Source of the DNA: Actinomycetospora chiangmaiensis DSM 45062
GTDB lineage: Bacteria > Actinomycetota > Actinomycetes > Mycobacteriales > Pseudonocardiaceae
Length of the DNA stretch: 64,000 nt
Direction: 5' to 3'
Assembly (NCBI RefSeq): GCF_000379625.1
Contig: NZ_KB903240.1
Coordinates: forward strand, 186,195 to 250,194
In this document: in pieces, positions 54,638 through 64,000 of the stretch
Position numbering within the stretch: position 1 is the stretch's first letter
How the letters are laid out: every line of letters starts with the position of its first letter
Position numbers and translations under genes: made by a program
Notes under the pieces: model-generated
What the model was told of the DNA's origin: nothing
The model's database searches: none
What the model saw: only the letters and a program-made list of their open reading frames with translations

Positions 54638-56283
54638 CAGTAGACCCCGCGGGCCTGGGCGAGCCGGCGGTTCGCGTCGTGCTCCTCGGGTGCCACGGCG
54701 AAGCAGGACGAGCCGTCCTTCTCGCACTTGACGAAGTACACCCACGCCCCCACGTCGGGGGTCAGCGCCGCGGTCAGCGCCGGGGTCGACACCGCGCCGA
54801 GCGGCGTCGGCGGCAGCCCGAAGTTCAGGTAGGTGTTGTACGGGCCGGGTGTGGCCCGGTCGACCGGCGTCGTCAGCAGCGTCTGCCGGTCCAGCGGGTA
54901 GTTGATCGTCGAGTCCATCTGCAGGCGCATCGGGATCGGCAGCCGGTTGTAGACCACGCGCGTGATCCGGGGGAAGTCCGACTCGATGCCCTCCCGCTCG
55001 GCGATCGACCCGACGATCAGCGCCTGGTACGGGGTGACGTTGTTCGCCGCGGCCTTCGTCACCACCCCGGCCGACTCCAGCGTCGCCGCCGAGGTCCGCA
55101 CGACCGTCGCCAGCGCCGACACGGCGTCCGAGCCGGGCCGCACGTCGTAGTTCCCCGGGGCCACGAGCCCCTCGAGGCGCCGCTCGACCGGCGCGCGGCG
55201 GACGCCGTCGAGCGCCCAGTCGGGGACGCCGAGCTGCGCGGGGTCCGTGCCGACCATGGCGCGACGCAGGTCGTCGACCGACACGCACCGTCGCTGCCCC
55301 GAGTCGTCGACCACGCAGGTCGCCGCGGAGATCAGCGACAGCACGCCGGGCACCCGCGCGTTCCCCACGCCCGCGGTGTCGTCGAGCTGCGTGCCGCCCC
55401 GCACCTCGAGCCGGCCGAGGCGCGCCGCCGGGTCGAGCATGCGGGTCACGGCCTCGGCCGCCGACATCTGCCGCGCCATGTCGTAGAAACCGGGCTGGAT
55501 GCCACGCCCGCGTGGGTCGTCCTCCGCGGCCTGCCCGAAGCCGCGGGCCGACGCGACGACCCCCGCCGACACGAGGGACGCGCCGATGTCGCGGGTCGAG
55601 TCGCCGTCGGCGACCTGCACGACGACGTGCCCGGAGCCGGGCCCGGAGAAGTCGGGCGGGAACACCACGCCCCACAGGTCGCGCGCGAAGAAGGCACCGC
55701 CGGCCAGGGCGAGGACCAGGACCGCGGCCACGACCGGCCACACCAGCCGGCGCCGCCGCGCGGGCGGCGGCTCGTCACGCGCGGCGTCCGACGCCGGGAC
55801 GAGGCCGCCGAGCACGTCCAGGTCGCCCGCACCGGTCTCCCGGTCCCGGTCCCGGCCGTCGCTCGTGGGGGTCGGTGCCGTCGGCGCGGCGGGGGCCCAT
55901 GCCGCGCGCGCGGGCGACGCGGGCACGGGGTGCGTGCGCTGCTCCCGGGGGCCCTCGGGGCGCCGGACGGGCCCGGAGGGATGCGGGAGCGCGACCCGCG
56001 AGGGGACCTCGGGGGCGTGCCCGCGGCGCATCGTGTCGGTGACCGCCTCGTCCTCGCCGTCGGGCGCGGCCAGCGCGGTGGTCGGTGCCTCCCAGTCCCG
56101 ACGCCGGGTCGCGGGGCCGTCGCCCGTCGCCTCCCCCGGGCGGCGCAGGCCGCGGCTGCGCCGCGGGATCCGCACGTCGGCGTCGGTGCCGGCCCCACCG
56201 GTCGTCGGGGAGTCCCGTCGGTGCTCGGACCCGGCCGAGGACGACATGGGGACCAGCCGCGGCCGTCCGACGTCCCGGCTCAC
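54637..56283 (-). CDS. mltG: Endolytic murein transglycosylase MltG
   Basis: This 548-residue single-pass membrane protein has a long disordered cytoplasmic N-terminus (residues 1-178, rich in Pro, Arg and Thr). One transmembrane helix follows at about 182-202. The extracellular YceG/MltG domain has the catalytic Glu in VGSIAEREGI, then MRLQMDSTINY and TPGPYNTYLNFGLPPTPL. MltG cleaves nascent glycan strands and sets their length. The 178-residue cytoplasmic tail is longer than in enterobacteria but common in actinobacteria. GTG 56283 overlaps ruvX as GTGA. The order ruvX-mltG-aroE is conserved. Confidence 0.94.
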   Translation of the reverse strand: MSRDVGRPRLVPMSSSAGSEHRRDSPTTGGAGTDADVRIPRRSRGLRRPGEATGDGPATRRRDWEAPTTALAAPDGEDEAVTDTMRRGHAPEVPSRVALPHPSGPVRRPEGPREQRTHPVPASPARAAWAPAAPTAPTPTSDGRDRDRETGAGDLDVLGGLVPASDAARDEPPPARRRRLVWPVVAAVLVLALAGGAFFARDLWGVVFPPDFSGPGSGHVVVQVADGDSTRDIGASLVSAGVVASARGFGQAAEDDPRGRGIQPGFYDMARQMSAAEAVTRMLDPAARLGRLEVRGGTQLDDTAGVGNARVPGVLSLISAATCVVDDSGQRRCVSVDDLRRAMVGTDPAQLGVPDWALDGVRRAPVERRLEGLVAPGNYDVRPGSDAVSALATVVRTSAATLESAGVVTKAAANNVTPYQALIVGSIAEREGIESDFPRITRVVYNRLPIPMRLQMDSTINYPLDRQTLLTTPVDRATPGPYNTYLNFGLPPTPLGAVSTPALTAALTPDVGAWVYFVKCEKDGSSCFAVAPEEHDANRRLAQARGVY

Positions 56284-56729
56284 GGGGCCGTCCCGCGCCG
56301 CGCGTCCAGCCAGGTCTGCAGGATCGCGACCGCCGCGGCCTGGTCGATCACGCGCCGCTGCGCCCGACCCTTCACCCCGCGGTCGGAGAGCATGCGCCCC
56401 GCCGTCACCGTGGAGAGCCGCTCGTCGGCCATGGTCACCGGTACCCCCGACACCCCGCGCTCGTCGAACACCTCACGGAGGTCGTCGGCGTACCCGAGCG
56501 CCGCCCGGGCGGCCGGACCCTCACGCCCGGCCAGGGTGCGCGGCAGGCCCACGACCACCTCCACCACCTCGTGCTCCGCGACGAGATCGGCGAGCTGGTC
56601 CAGGTCGGACCACGTCGTCTCGTCGCGATCGAGCGTAACGAGCGGTGTGGCGAGCACTCCGGCGGGATCGGAGAGAGCGACGCCGACGCGCACCGCGCCG
56701 ACGTCGACCCCGAGCACGCGGCCGGTCAC
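56280..56729 (-). CDS. ruvX: RuvX/YqgF-family Holliday junction resolvase-like protein
   Basis: This 149-residue RNase H-fold protein belongs to the YqgF family, linked to 16S rRNA 5' processing and to junction resolution. LGVDVGAVRVGVALSD contains the first catalytic Asp. VVGLPRTLAGREGPAAR and ADERLSTVTAGRML follow, and the C-terminal IDQAAAVAILQTWLD holds the last Asp. Start is ATG or GTG at 56729, two bases after alaS. It is part of the conserved alaS-ruvX-mltG-aroE series. Confidence 0.93.
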   Translation of the reverse strand: MTGRVLGVDVGAVRVGVALSDPAGVLATPLVTLDRDETTWSDLDQLADLVAEHEVVEVVVGLPRTLAGREGPAARAALGYADDLREVFDERGVSGVPVTMADERLSTVTAGRMLSDRGVKGRAQRRVIDQAAAVAILQTWLDARRGTAP

Positions 56730-56731
56730 CG

Positions 56732-59458
56732 TCAGCGACCTGCGCCCCGGCTGCCCGTCGCTCCGCTCGCCGGGTTCGTCGCCACCTGCGCCCGCAGCGC
56801 GTCGATGGCGGCCCCGATCCCGGCGTCCATCCCGGCCGGACCGCCCGACGGTGAGCCGCCGCCCTGCGCGAGGTCGGCCTTGCCCCCGCCCCGGCCCCCG
56901 ACGGCGGGTGCGAACGCCCTGACCAGGTCGCCGGCGGCGAGCCCGCGGTCGCGACCCGCGGCGGTCGTCGCCACGACGAAGGACAGCTTCTCTCCGTCCG
57001 GGGCGAACAGTGCGACGACGCCGGGCCGGTCGCCGAGGCGCCCGCGGACGTCGGAGGCGAGGGTGCGCAGGTCGTTGCCGCCGACGCCGTCGGGCGTGCG
57101 GGCGGCGACGAGCGCGACACCGGCGACGTCGTCGGCCCCGTCGGCCAGCGCGCCCGCCGAGGAGAGGACCTCCTTCGCGCGGACGGCCTCCAGCTCCTTC
57201 TCGGCGGCGCGGAGGCGGTCGACGATGCCCGAGATGCGCTCCGGGAGCTCCTCGGGCTGGGCGCGGAACTGCTCGGCGAGCTGGTTGACCAGCACGTGCT
57301 CGCGGGCGAGGAACCGGAAGGCGTCGATGCCCACGAGGGCCTCGACGCGCCGCACCCCGGAGCCGACCGACCCCTCACCCAGCAGCTTCACCAGGCCCAG
57401 CTGACCCGCCCGGCCCACGTGCGTGCCACCGCAGAGCTCGCGGGAGTAGTCCCCCACCTCGACGATGCGCACCGCGTCGCCGTACTTCTCGCCGAACAGC
57501 GCGATGGCCCCGAGCTTGCGGGCCTCGTCCATGCTCGTGACGAAGGCGCGGACCTCGTCGTCACCGAGCAGCACCGAGTTGACCTCGTCCTCGACGTCGG
57601 CGAGGACCGAGGTCGGGACGGCGCCCTCGGGCGAGGTGAAGTCGAAGCGCAACCGGCCCGGGGCGTTGAGCGAGCCCGCCTGGGCGGCGGAGTCGCCGAG
57701 CGCCTTGCGCATGCCGGCGTGCACGAGGTGGGTCGCGGTGTGCGAGCGGGAGATCGCCGCGCGCCGCTCCATGTCGATCTGGGCGGAGACGGCGGCGTCG
57801 CGGGTGACCTCGCCGTGCACCACCCGGCCCCGGTGCACGCTGAGGCCTGGAACGGGGGTCTGCACGTCGGTGACCTCGACGGTGAAGCCCTCGCCGAACA
57901 GGCGTCCGGTGTCGGCCTGCTGGCCGCCGCCCTCGGCGTAGAACGGCGTGCGGTCCAGCATGACCTCGACCTGGTCGCCCTCGACGGCGGCGGGCACGCC
58001 CACGCCGTCCACGACGAGGCCGACCACGGTCGCGTCGGCCCGCTGGTCGGTGTAGCCGAGGAAGCTCGTGAGCCCGGCGCGCTCGAGGACCTCGCGGTAG
58101 GCGCTGGCGTCGGCCCCGCCGTGCTTGCGCGCGGCGGCGTCGGCCTTGGCCCGGGCACGCTGCTCGTCCATGAGGAGGCGGAAGGCGCCCTCGTCGACCG
58201 CGAGCCCCGCCTCGGCGGCCATCTCCAGCGTGAGGTCGATCGGGAAGCCGTAGGTGTCGTGCAGTGCGAAGGCCGACTCGCCGGGCAGCGTCGTCGCGCC
58301 GCTCGCACGGGTCTCGGCGACCGCGGACTCGAAGATGCGCGACCCGGTGGCGAGGGTGGCGAGGAAGGCCTCCTCCTCGCGGCGCACCACGGCGGCGATG
58401 CGCTCGAACCCGGTCTCCAGCTCGGGGTAGGACGGCGCCATGGCGTCGCGCACGATGCCGACGAGATCCACCAGCACCGGCTCCGTGATGCCGAGCAGCC
58501 GGGCGTTGCGGATCACGCGGCGCAGCAGGCGGCGGAGCACGTACCCACGGCCCTCGTTGCCGGGGACGACGCCGTCGCCGATGAGCATCGTGCCGGTGCG
58601 GACGTGGTCGGCGATCACGCGGAAGCGGACGCCGTCCTCCTCGGACCCGTCGTCGTAGGAGCGGCCGGAGAGCTCCTGGACGCGGTCGATCACCGGACGG
58701 ACGAGGTCGGTCTCGTAGACGTTGTCGACGCCCTGCAGGAGGAACGCGACGCGCTCGACGCCCATGCCGGTGTCGATGTTCTTCCGGGGCAGCTCGCCGA
58801 TCGGGGCGGCCCCGTACTTCGGGCTCTGCTCTCCCCGGACGTCCTGCATGAACACGAGGTTCCAGATCTCGAGGTAGCGGTCCTCGTCGGCGACCGGCCC
58901 GCCCTCGATGCCGAACTCGGGGCCGCGGTCGTAGTAGATCTCCGAGCACGGTCCGCCGGGGCCGGGGATGCCCATGTCCCAGTAGTTGTCGCGGCCGTCG
59001 CGACGCTGGATGCGCTCGCTCGGCAGCCCGATGACGTCGTGCCAGATGCGCTCGGCCTCGTCGTCGTTCTCGTAGACCGTGACCCAGATGCGCCTCGGGT
59101 CGAAGCCGTACCCGCCCTCGTCCTGGGAGCCGGTGACCAGCGCCCAGGCGTGCCGGATGGCGCCTTCCTTGAAGTAGTCGCCGAACGAGAAGTTGCCCGC
59201 CATCTGGAAGAACGTGTTGTGGCGGGTGGTGTGCCCGACGTTCTCGATGTCGCCGGTGCGCACGCACTTCTGGATGGAGGTCGCCGTCCGGTACGGCGGC
59301 GGGGCCTCGCCGAGGAAGTACGGCTTGAACTGCACCATCCCCGCGTTGACGAACAGCAGCGTGGGGTCGTCCAGGATCAGCGAGGCGCTGGGGACGGGGG
59401 TGTGACCGGCGTTCTCGAAGTGCGCGAGGAACCGCCGACGGATTTCGTGGGTCTGCAC
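56732..59458 (-). CDS. alaS: Alanyl-tRNA synthetase
   Basis: This 908-residue class II synthetase is full length. The catalytic core (residues 1-240) has the class II motif 2 region with [18 protein letters not shown] and the [14 protein letters not shown] segment. The tRNA-recognition helices follow. The editing domain has the zinc site [11 protein letters not shown] (HxxxH) and [10 protein letters not shown] (CxxxH). The C-terminal C-Ala domain follows a coiled coil. GTG 59458 ([11 protein letters not shown]) was chosen with AGGA six bases upstream. The last codons ([14 protein letters not shown]) are low-complexity sequence at the ruvX junction. Confidence 0.97.
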   Translation of the reverse strand: MQTHEIRRRFLAHFENAGHTPVPSASLILDDPTLLFVNAGMVQFKPYFLGEAPPPYRTATSIQKCVRTGDIENVGHTTRHNTFFQMAGNFSFGDYFKEGAIRHAWALVTGSQDEGGYGFDPRRIWVTVYENDDEAERIWHDVIGLPSERIQRRDGRDNYWDMGIPGPGGPCSEIYYDRGPEFGIEGGPVADEDRYLEIWNLVFMQDVRGEQSPKYGAAPIGELPRKNIDTGMGVERVAFLLQGVDNVYETDLVRPVIDRVQELSGRSYDDGSEEDGVRFRVIADHVRTGTMLIGDGVVPGNEGRGYVLRRLLRRVIRNARLLGITEPVLVDLVGIVRDAMAPSYPELETGFERIAAVVRREEEAFLATLATGSRIFESAVAETRASGATTLPGESAFALHDTYGFPIDLTLEMAAEAGLAVDEGAFRLLMDEQRARAKADAAARKHGGADASAYREVLERAGLTSFLGYTDQRADATVVGLVVDGVGVPAAVEGDQVEVMLDRTPFYAEGGGQQADTGRLFGEGFTVEVTDVQTPVPGLSVHRGRVVHGEVTRDAAVSAQIDMERRAAISRSHTATHLVHAGMRKALGDSAAQAGSLNAPGRLRFDFTSPEGAVPTSVLADVEDEVNSVLLGDDEVRAFVTSMDEARKLGAIALFGEKYGDAVRIVEVGDYSRELCGGTHVGRAGQLGLVKLLGEGSVGSGVRRVEALVGIDAFRFLAREHVLVNQLAEQFRAQPEELPERISGIVDRLRAAEKELEAVRAKEVLSSAGALADGADDVAGVALVAARTPDGVGGNDLRTLASDVRGRLGDRPGVVALFAPDGEKLSFVVATTAAGRDRGLAAGDLVRAFAPAVGGRGGGKADLAQGGGSPSGGPAGMDAGIGAAIDALRAQVATNPASGATGSRGAGR

Positions 59459-59506
59459 GTCAGTCCTGCTCGTCGTCAGTGGGGCGGGCAGCACCCATCA
59501 TTCCGC

Positions 59507-59553
59507 GTGCCCGACGGGCACCGGCGGGTGCCACCCTCCCGGGGGTGGGTGGC
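59507..59553 (-). terminator. Two small hairpins between the DUF6167-like gene and alaS
   Basis: GCCACCC/GGGTGGC (59530-59553) and GTGCCC-GAC-GGGCAC (59507-59521) lie 30-80 bases past the stop of the upstream gene. They are candidate terminators or attenuation structures before alaS. Confidence 0.4.
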
Positions 59554-59584
59554 TCGGGGTGCGGGACTTCCCGACGACGGGCGC

Positions 59585-59899
59585 TCAGCGCCCGGCGGGT
59601 CCCCGCCGGGACGCTCGCGCGTGGCGGCCGCTCGGCGTCGGCTCGACGTAGGCCGGCGCGGGACGGACCGGGATCTCGGTGGTGTCCTCGACGAGCGCGT
59701 AGAGCTCCTGCTCACGCTCGTTCATGCCGGCGCGCACCTCGGCGCCGAACGCACCGAGACCCGCCCCGAGCTCGCGCAGCCCCTCACCGAGGCTCGCGCC
59801 CATGCCGGCGGGCGTGGCCCGCTGCGTGACCTGGTTGACCTTGCGGGTGGCGCTGACGCCGATCGCGACGCCGACTCCCACCCAGAACAGACGCTTCAT
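59585..59899 (-). CDS. Small membrane-anchored protein, DUF6167-like
   Basis: This 104-residue protein has one hydrophobic N-terminal helix (MKRLFWVGVGVAIGVSATRK). A Gly/Ala-rich amphipathic part and an acidic-to-basic tail ending RHARASRRGPAGR follow. Homologues lie between a DUF948 protein and alaS in most actinobacteria, and the function is unknown. ATG 59899 overlaps the DUF948 gene by four bases, so both are made together. An envelope role is inferred from the anchor. Confidence 0.75.
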   Translation of the reverse strand: MKRLFWVGVGVAIGVSATRKVNQVTQRATPAGMGASLGEGLRELGAGLGAFGAEVRAGMNEREQELYALVEDTTEIPVRPAPAYVEPTPSGRHARASRRGPAGR

Positions 59900-60306
59900 G
59901 CGCGGGCACTCCGCTTGCTCCTGGTGGACCGCTTCGAAGGCGGTGCGTTCTTCAGCCTGCGCGCCTGGCTGGCCTTGCGCAGGCCGTAGGACAGGGCGGC
60001 GGCCTTGACGAGCGGGCCGCCGAGGGTGGCGGTGAACAGCGAGCTCAGCGCCCGGGTGTTCGCGGCCACCGCCTGGGCGCTGGCCGTGACGCCGTCGACG
60101 CGCTCCAGCTGCGTGTTCACCGTGGTGAGCGTGACCTGGGCGTCGTCGAGCAGCGGGGCGGAGCCCTCGTGCGCCTTGCGGATGGCGATCGTCGCCTCGT
60201 CCAGGGTGCGTCCCAGCTTGATCAGGGGCACGGCCAGCAACAGCACCAGGATCACGAACGCCACCGCGGCGATGATGGCCGCGATCTGCCCGACCGACAC
60301 GGTCAT
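59896..60306 (-). CDS. DUF948-domain membrane protein
   Basis: This 136-residue protein has an N-terminal transmembrane helix (QIAAIIAAVAFVILVLLLA, residues about 7-25). A coiled-coil-like DUF948 region follows (LIKLGRTLDEATIAIRKA through VAANTRALSSLF), and the C-terminus is very basic (KNAPPSKRSTRSKRSARA). The topology resembles actinobacterial and firmicute DUF948 proteins of unknown, possibly envelope-stress, function. ATG 60306 has GGGGA just upstream. The frame upstream (to 60501) is not conserved. Confidence 0.8.
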   Translation of the reverse strand: MTVSVGQIAAIIAAVAFVILVLLLAVPLIKLGRTLDEATIAIRKAHEGSAPLLDDAQVTLTTVNTQLERVDGVTASAQAVAANTRALSSLFTATLGGPLVKAAALSYGLRKASQARRLKNAPPSKRSTRSKRSARA

Positions 60307-60501
60307 TCCCCATTCGCTGGTGGTCGTGTAACCGATCTCGGCGCGCGGGCCGAACGGTGGCGGAAGGCTACCGGTAGCCCCGGGCCGGTGCGTCCGGTGG
60401 CCACGGGGTGAGTCGGTCGACGCCGCCCGCGGCGTCCCGTGATCGGCCCGGTGGTCGTCGACCGCGCCCGGAGGTCGGCGCGGCGAACCGTGGTCGATCA
60501 T

Positions 60502-60520
60502 CCGGGTCGGCGCGACCCGG
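60502..60520 (-). terminator. Perfect hairpin after rarA
   Basis: CCGGGTCG-GCG-CGACCCGG is an 8-bp perfect stem with a 3-base loop, 40 bases past the rarA stop. It separates rarA from the DUF948 pair. Nothing else is seen in the 253-base spacer. Confidence 0.6.
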
Positions 60521-60559
60521 TTCGTCCCGCGGGAGTCCCGACACCGACCGGCTCGCGAC

Positions 60560-61993
60560 CTAACGCCCGCGGACGACCTCGCGGAGCCGGGCGAGCCGCT
60601 CGCCGATCGCCCGCTCCTCGCCGCGCCCGGACGGGGCGTAGTAGTCGCGGCCCACCAGTTCGTCGGGCGGGTACTGCTGGGCGACGACGGCCGAGCGCTC
60701 GTCGTGCGGGTACCGGTAGCCGACGGCGTTGCCGAGCTTCTGGGCGCCCGCGTAGTGCCCGTCGCGCAGGTGCGGCGGCACCGGGCCCGCGGCGCCGGAG
60801 CGCACGTCGGACATCGCGGCGTCGATCGCGGTGATCACGGCGTTCGACTTGGGCGCCGTCGCCAGGTGGATCGTCGCCTGGGCGAGCGCGATCCGGCACT
60901 CCGGCAGGCCGATCGACTGCACGGCCTGCGCCGCGGCGGTGGCGGCCTGGAGCGCGGTCGGGTCGGCGAGCCCGACGTCCTCGCTCGCGTGCACCACGAG
61001 GCGCCGCGCGATGAACCGTGGGTCCTCCCCCGCGACGAGCATGCGGGCCAGGTAGTGCAGGGCGGCGTCGGGGTCCGAGCCGCGGATCGACTTGATGAAC
61101 GCCGAGATGACGTCGTAGTGCTGGTCGCCAGCCCGGTCGTAGCGGACGGCGACCTCGTCCACGACCTGCTCCACGACGGCGAGGTCGATCGTGCCGCCCT
61201 CGCCCACCGCGTCGGCCGCCGCCTCCAGGGCGGTCAGCGACCGGCGCCCGTCACCGGCCGCGAGCCGCACCAGGTGGGCCCGGGCCTCGTCGGTGAGGGT
61301 GACGGTGCCGGCGAGGCCGCGCTCGTCGGCGACCGCCCGGTCGAGCAGCGTCGCGACGGCGTCGTCCTCCAGCGCGTGGAGCCCGAGGACGAGCGAGCGC
61401 GAGAGCAGCGGGGCGACGACGGAGAAGCTGGGGTTCTCCGTGGTGGCGCCGACGAGCAGGACGACCCGGTCCTCCACCGCCCCGAGCAGCGCGTCCTGCT
61501 GGGTCCGGCTGAACCGGTGGATCTCGTCGATGAACAGGACCGTGCGCCGGGGTTCGCTGGCCGCCAGCCGACGGCGGGCCACCTCGATGACCCCGCGGAC
61601 CTCCTTCACCCCGGCCGACAGCGCCGACAACGCCTCGAACGCGCGCCCGGTGGCCTGCGAGATGAGGCGGGCGAGCGTGGTCTTCCCCGTGCCGGGCGGG
61701 CCGTGGAGCAGCACCGACGCGGGCGCGGCGCCCTCGACGAGCCGCCGCAGCGGAGCGCCCGGGGCCAGCAGGTGGTCCTGGCCGACGACCTCGTCGAGCG
61801 AGGCGGGCCGCATCCGCACCGCGAGCGGCGGGCGGACGTCGTTGCCGGACGGCACGGTCTCAGCGGGTCGAGCTCCGCTGCGCTGCGTCTCCCACCGGTC
61901 CTCCACGACGCCGCGCGTCACCGGCCGCAGGTCCTCGACGGCGGGCCGCTCGGGCTCCGGCGGCGCCACGTCGAACAGCCCTTCCTCGCTCAC
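60560..61993 (-). CDS. rarA: Replication-associated recombination protein RarA (MgsA)
   Basis: This 477-residue AAA+ clamp-loader-like ATPase acts at stalled replication forks. The conserved core starts [20 protein letters not shown] (about residue 56). Walker A is [11 protein letters not shown], Walker B is LFIDEIHRF, and sensor 1 lies in GATTENPSF. The C-terminal tetramerisation domain contains [20 protein letters not shown] and GYRYPHD. The first 50 residues are an unconserved extension containing ETQRSGARP, encoded by a 27-bp element identical to that in pgk. GTG 61993 is the chosen start. Some homologues begin much nearer to RMRPASL. Confidence 0.95.
   Translation of the reverse strand: MSEEGLFDVAPPEPERPAVEDLRPVTRGVVEDRWETQRSGARPAETVPSGNDVRPPLAVRMRPASLDEVVGQDHLLAPGAPLRRLVEGAAPASVLLHGPPGTGKTTLARLISQATGRAFEALSALSAGVKEVRGVIEVARRRLAASEPRRTVLFIDEIHRFSRTQQDALLGAVEDRVVLLVGATTENPSFSVVAPLLSRSLVLGLHALEDDAVATLLDRAVADERGLAGTVTLTDEARAHLVRLAAGDGRRSLTALEAAADAVGEGGTIDLAVVEQVVDEVAVRYDRAGDQHYDVISAFIKSIRGSDPDAALHYLARMLVAGEDPRFIARRLVVHASEDVGLADPTALQAATAAAQAVQSIGLPECRIALAQATIHLATAPKSNAVITAIDAAMSDVRSGAAGPVPPHLRDGHYAGAQKLGNAVGYRYPHDERSAVVAQQYPPDELVGRDYYAPSGRGEERAIGERLARLREVVRGR
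61866..61892. repeat. Dispersed 27-bp junction element, copy 4
   Basis: Identical over 27 bases to the copy at 5598-5624 in pgk. It lies in the non-conserved N-terminal extension of rarA and, in the gene's frame, encodes ETQRSGARP, the same peptide as in the Pgk tail. Confidence 0.7.
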
Positions 61994-62099
61994 CCGTCCG
62001 ACGCTACTGCCCACCCCCGACGGTCCGGCGACCCTTCCTGCCACTCCCCCGGAACCGCCAGCCACGGTGGCGGCGGAGGCCCCACTAGGGTCGGACACC

Positions 62100-62579
62100 A
62101 TGCGGGAGATCCTCACCGTGCTGGAGTCCGACGCGCACGCGAGCGCCGAGCGCATCGCGACGCTCACCGGGATCGACGAGGCGACGGTGCGCGAGCACAT
62201 CGCCGCGTGGGAGGCGTCCGGGGTGATCCGGCGCTACAAGGCGGTGGTCGACTGGGACCGCTTCGGCGACGAGCGCGTCACCGCCTTCGTCGACGTGACC
62301 GTCGCCCCCGAGCGTGGGCGCGGGTTCGACGACGTCGCCGAGCGCATCGCGCGGTTCCGCGAGATCCGGGCGGTGCACCTCGTCAGCGGGGCGCAGGACC
62401 TGCGCGTCGAGGTCGAGGGCGCGTCGATGAAGGAGGTCGCCGACTTCGTCGCGCAGAAGCTCTCGGGCATCGACCGCGTCACCGCGACCACCACGCACTT
62501 CCTGCTGCGCCGCTACAAGGACGACGGTCAACTGCTGACCGACCCCGAGCCCGACCAGCGGCTGTCGGTGACGCCCTGA
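62100..62579 (+). CDS. Lrp/AsnC-family transcriptional regulator
   Basis: This 159-residue regulator has an N-terminal HTH ([20 protein letters not shown], then [16 protein letters not shown]). A RAM ligand-binding domain follows ([27 protein letters not shown] ... shown by [17 protein letters not shown]). ATG 62100 is the first codon after a GC-rich spacer from rarA (divergent). Its stop overlaps the aminotransferase start as TGATG. The regulator therefore probably senses the substrate or product of that aminotransferase. Confidence 0.92.
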   Translation: MREILTVLESDAHASAERIATLTGIDEATVREHIAAWEASGVIRRYKAVVDWDRFGDERVTAFVDVTVAPERGRGFDDVAERIARFREIRAVHLVSGAQDLRVEVEGASMKEVADFVAQKLSGIDRVTATTTHFLLRRYKDDGQLLTDPEPDQRLSVTP

Positions 62580-63769
62580 TGGGCGCACCGGACGGGCAGC
62601 GCGACGGCGCCGGAGGGTCGACGCCGCAGCGGCCCTTCTCCCGCACCGTCGCGGCGATCCCGCCGTCGGGCATCCGGAAGTTCTTCGACCTCGCCCAGAG
62701 CATGCAGGGCGTCATCTCGCTCGGCGTCGGCGAGCCGGACTTCCCGACGCCGTGGAGCGCCCGCGAGGCCGCCATCCACGCCCTCGAGCACGGCGCGACC
62801 ACCTACACCTCCAACAGCGGGCTGCTGCCGCTGCGCGAGGCGATCACCGACGACCTCGCCGACCGCTACGGGGTGCGCTACCGGGCCGAGGACGAGTGCC
62901 TCGTCACCAGCGGGGTGTCCGAGGGGCTCGACCTCACGCTGCGGGCGCTGCTCAACCCCGGCGACGAGGTGATCGTCCCCGAGCCCTGCTACGTCGCCTA
63001 CCAGCCGTGCGTGGCGTTCGCGGGCGGTATCCCGGTGCCGGTGGCACTCGATCCGGGCGACGCCTACCGCCTCGACCCCGCCATCATCGGCGCGGCGGTC
63101 ACGGAGAACACGAAGGCGATCCTCTTCGGCTCGCCCTCGAACCCCACCGGCAGCGCCCAGAGCGCCGGCGACCTCGAGGCGCTGGCGGCCCTCGCCCGCG
63201 AGCACGACCTGTGGTTGCTCTCCGACGAGATCTACGACCGGCTGACCTACCACGGGATCCACACCCCGGTCGCGGCGTCGGCGCCCGAGCGGACGGTGAC
63301 CCTCGGCGGGTTCTCGAAGTCGTACGCGATGACGGGCTGGCGGGTCGGCTACGTCTGTGCGCCGGAGCCCCTCGCGCAGCTCATGCACCGCATCCACCAG
63401 TACACGATGCTCTGCGCGCCGCACATGTCCCAGATCGCGGCGCTCGAAGCGATGCGCACCGCGCAGGACGACGTCGAGGAGATGGTCGCCGACTACGACC
63501 GCCGCCGGCGCCTGTTCTCCAAGGGACTCGACGAGCTCGGCCTGACGTGCCCCGTCCCGGGCGGCGCCTTCTACGTCTTCCCGTCGATCGCGTCGACCGG
63601 CATGACCTCGGAGGAGTTCGCCGAGGGCCTGCTCACGCAGGAGAAGGTCGCCGTGGTGCCGGGCAACGTCTTCGGTCCCTCGGGTGAGGGGCACGTGCGC
63701 TGCTCCTACGCCACGGCCCTCTCCCAGCTCGAGCAGGCGCTCGAGCGCATCGCCCGCTTCATCGCCTGA
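62579..63769 (+). CDS. Class I/II PLP-dependent aminotransferase
   Basis: This 396-residue aminotransferase belongs to the aspartate/aromatic aminotransferase-like group (Ib-gamma). Features: SLGVGEPDFPTP at the N-terminus, GSPSNPTGSAQSAGDL, the Asp of SDEIYDRLTYHG, and the Schiff-base Lys in TLGGFSKSYAMTGWRVGY. The substrate-carboxylate Arg is in EGHVRCSYATA. The substrate is not predictable from these motifs. The start at 62579 is translationally coupled to the Lrp gene. Archaeal and bacterial Lrp-aminotransferase pairs of this kind usually act in amino-acid catabolism. Confidence 0.92.
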   Translation: MGAPDGQRDGAGGSTPQRPFSRTVAAIPPSGIRKFFDLAQSMQGVISLGVGEPDFPTPWSAREAAIHALEHGATTYTSNSGLLPLREAITDDLADRYGVRYRAEDECLVTSGVSEGLDLTLRALLNPGDEVIVPEPCYVAYQPCVAFAGGIPVPVALDPGDAYRLDPAIIGAAVTENTKAILFGSPSNPTGSAQSAGDLEALAALAREHDLWLLSDEIYDRLTYHGIHTPVAASAPERTVTLGGFSKSYAMTGWRVGYVCAPEPLAQLMHRIHQYTMLCAPHMSQIAALEAMRTAQDDVEEMVADYDRRRRLFSKGLDELGLTCPVPGGAFYVFPSIASTGMTSEEFAEGLLTQEKVAVVPGNVFGPSGEGHVRCSYATALSQLEQALERIARFIA

Positions 63770-63780
63770 CGGCGGGTCGA

Positions 63781-64000
63781 TCAGCGGCGCGCGAAGGCCG
63801 CGAACGACGGCAGGGGGCAGCTGCCGCCGTACGGGGCGAGGGCGCCGACGACGGCCTCGGCGAGGTCGAGCACGGCCTGCTCCCGCTGGCGGGCGGCGTC
63901 GGTGGCGAGGCGCTGCCAGTACCCGGAGAGCACCGCGGCGGCCCGCTCGGGCGGGCGTCCGACGACGACCTGTTCCGGGACCGAGCCGTCCCCGACGACG
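63781..64000 (-). CDS. C-terminal part of an unrecognised gene, cut by the window end
   Basis: A minus-strand frame is open from the window edge to a TGA at 63781-63783 and gives about 72 residues. Readable parts are PEQVVVGRPPERAAAVLSGY, then WQRLATDAARQREQAVLDLA, then GGSCPLPSFAAFARR. Codon bias is strongly GC3, as in real genes here. No family was recognised. The ending in a beta-strand-like FAAFARR resembles some SAM methyltransferases, but this is only a guess. It converges on the aminotransferase gene. Confidence 0.55.
   Translation of the reverse strand, partial: VVGDGSVPEQVVVGRPPERAAAVLSGYWQRLATDAARQREQAVLDLAEAVVGALAPYGGSCPLPSFAAFARR

Noticed and set aside
60307-60559. An extra small gene between DUF948 and rarA
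   Set aside because: The open frames here lack a ribosome binding site and conserved motifs; only a terminator hairpin is supported.

Overview
This window comes from a very GC-rich actinobacterium, most likely of the Pseudonocardiales (Pseudonocardia or a close relative; the family level is inference). The evidence is the set of lineage markers: RbpA, WhiA, BldD, the integration host factor mIHF, a PriA without helicase motifs, RapZ with an altered Walker A, and an actinobacterial gene order around uvrC-rapZ-yvcK-whiA, gap-pgk-tpiA-secG, pyrRBC-carAB-pyrF-mihF-gmk-rpoZ-coaBC-metK-priA and aroCKB-pepQ-efp-nusB. No rRNA, tRNA, CRISPR array, insertion sequence or prophage was recognised. This is core chromosome with densely packed, mostly minus-strand operons.

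Layout. 1-1.9 kb: the end of a MocR-type aminotransferase and a SAM methyltransferase (+). 2-3.9 kb: trpB2, rbpA and secG (-). 4.1-4.6 kb: a broken molybdopterin oxidoreductase remnant (+). 4.8-7.9 kb: lower glycolysis, gap-pgk-tpiA. 8-13.1 kb: uvrC-rapZ-yvcK-whiA, joined by 4-base overlaps. 13.2-15.3 kb: a MarR regulator, a 750-bp non-coding stretch holding two inverted arrays of about 52-bp repeats, and a PIG-L deacetylase. 15.3-19.7 kb: a SWIM protein, an SNF2 helicase and a Rieske lipoprotein. 19.7-30.4 kb: a HAD hydrolase, pyrD, a PH-domain membrane protein, ribH-ribBA-ribE (no ribD), rpe, rsmB, fmt, def and priA. 30.5-34.4 kb: metK, coaBC, rpoZ, gmk and mihF. 34.6-42.9 kb: the complete pyrimidine operon pyrR-pyrB-pyrC-carA-carB-pyrF, with four of its five junctions overlapping at the stop/start codons. 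43.2-46.1 kb: divergent bldD, then pepQ-efp-nusB. 46.2-50.2 kb: a B-4DMT-type membrane protein, a LysR regulator divergent from an EamA exporter, a DUF2267/pterin-dehydratase-like fusion and a PCMT-like methyltransferase. 50.2-56.7 kb: shikimate genes aroC-aroK-aroB, a prepilin peptidase, aroE, mltG and ruvX. 56.7-62 kb: alaS, two small membrane or envelope proteins and rarA. 62.1-64 kb: an Lrp/AsnC regulator with its aminotransferase, and the tail of an unrecognised gene.

How the genes work together. The window supplies pyrimidine, chorismate and riboflavin synthesis, coenzyme A and SAM supply, triose-phosphate metabolism, translation initiation and termination factors (Fmt, Def, EF-P, AlaS, NusB), and developmental or global regulators (WhiA, BldD, mIHF, RbpA).

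The unusual material is non-coding or lies at gene junctions: (i) the bipartite inverted array at 13.9-14.5 kb, whose right-arm units encode hairpins with compensatory changes; (ii) a 27-bp element in four copies at or near gene ends, two of them identical, one of which adds the same peptide to Pgk that another adds to RarA; (iii) terminator-like GTGAGGGGAACCCTC elements; and (iv) a repeated CCCGTCGTCGGGAA word near stop codons. None of these looks like a known defence or mobile system.
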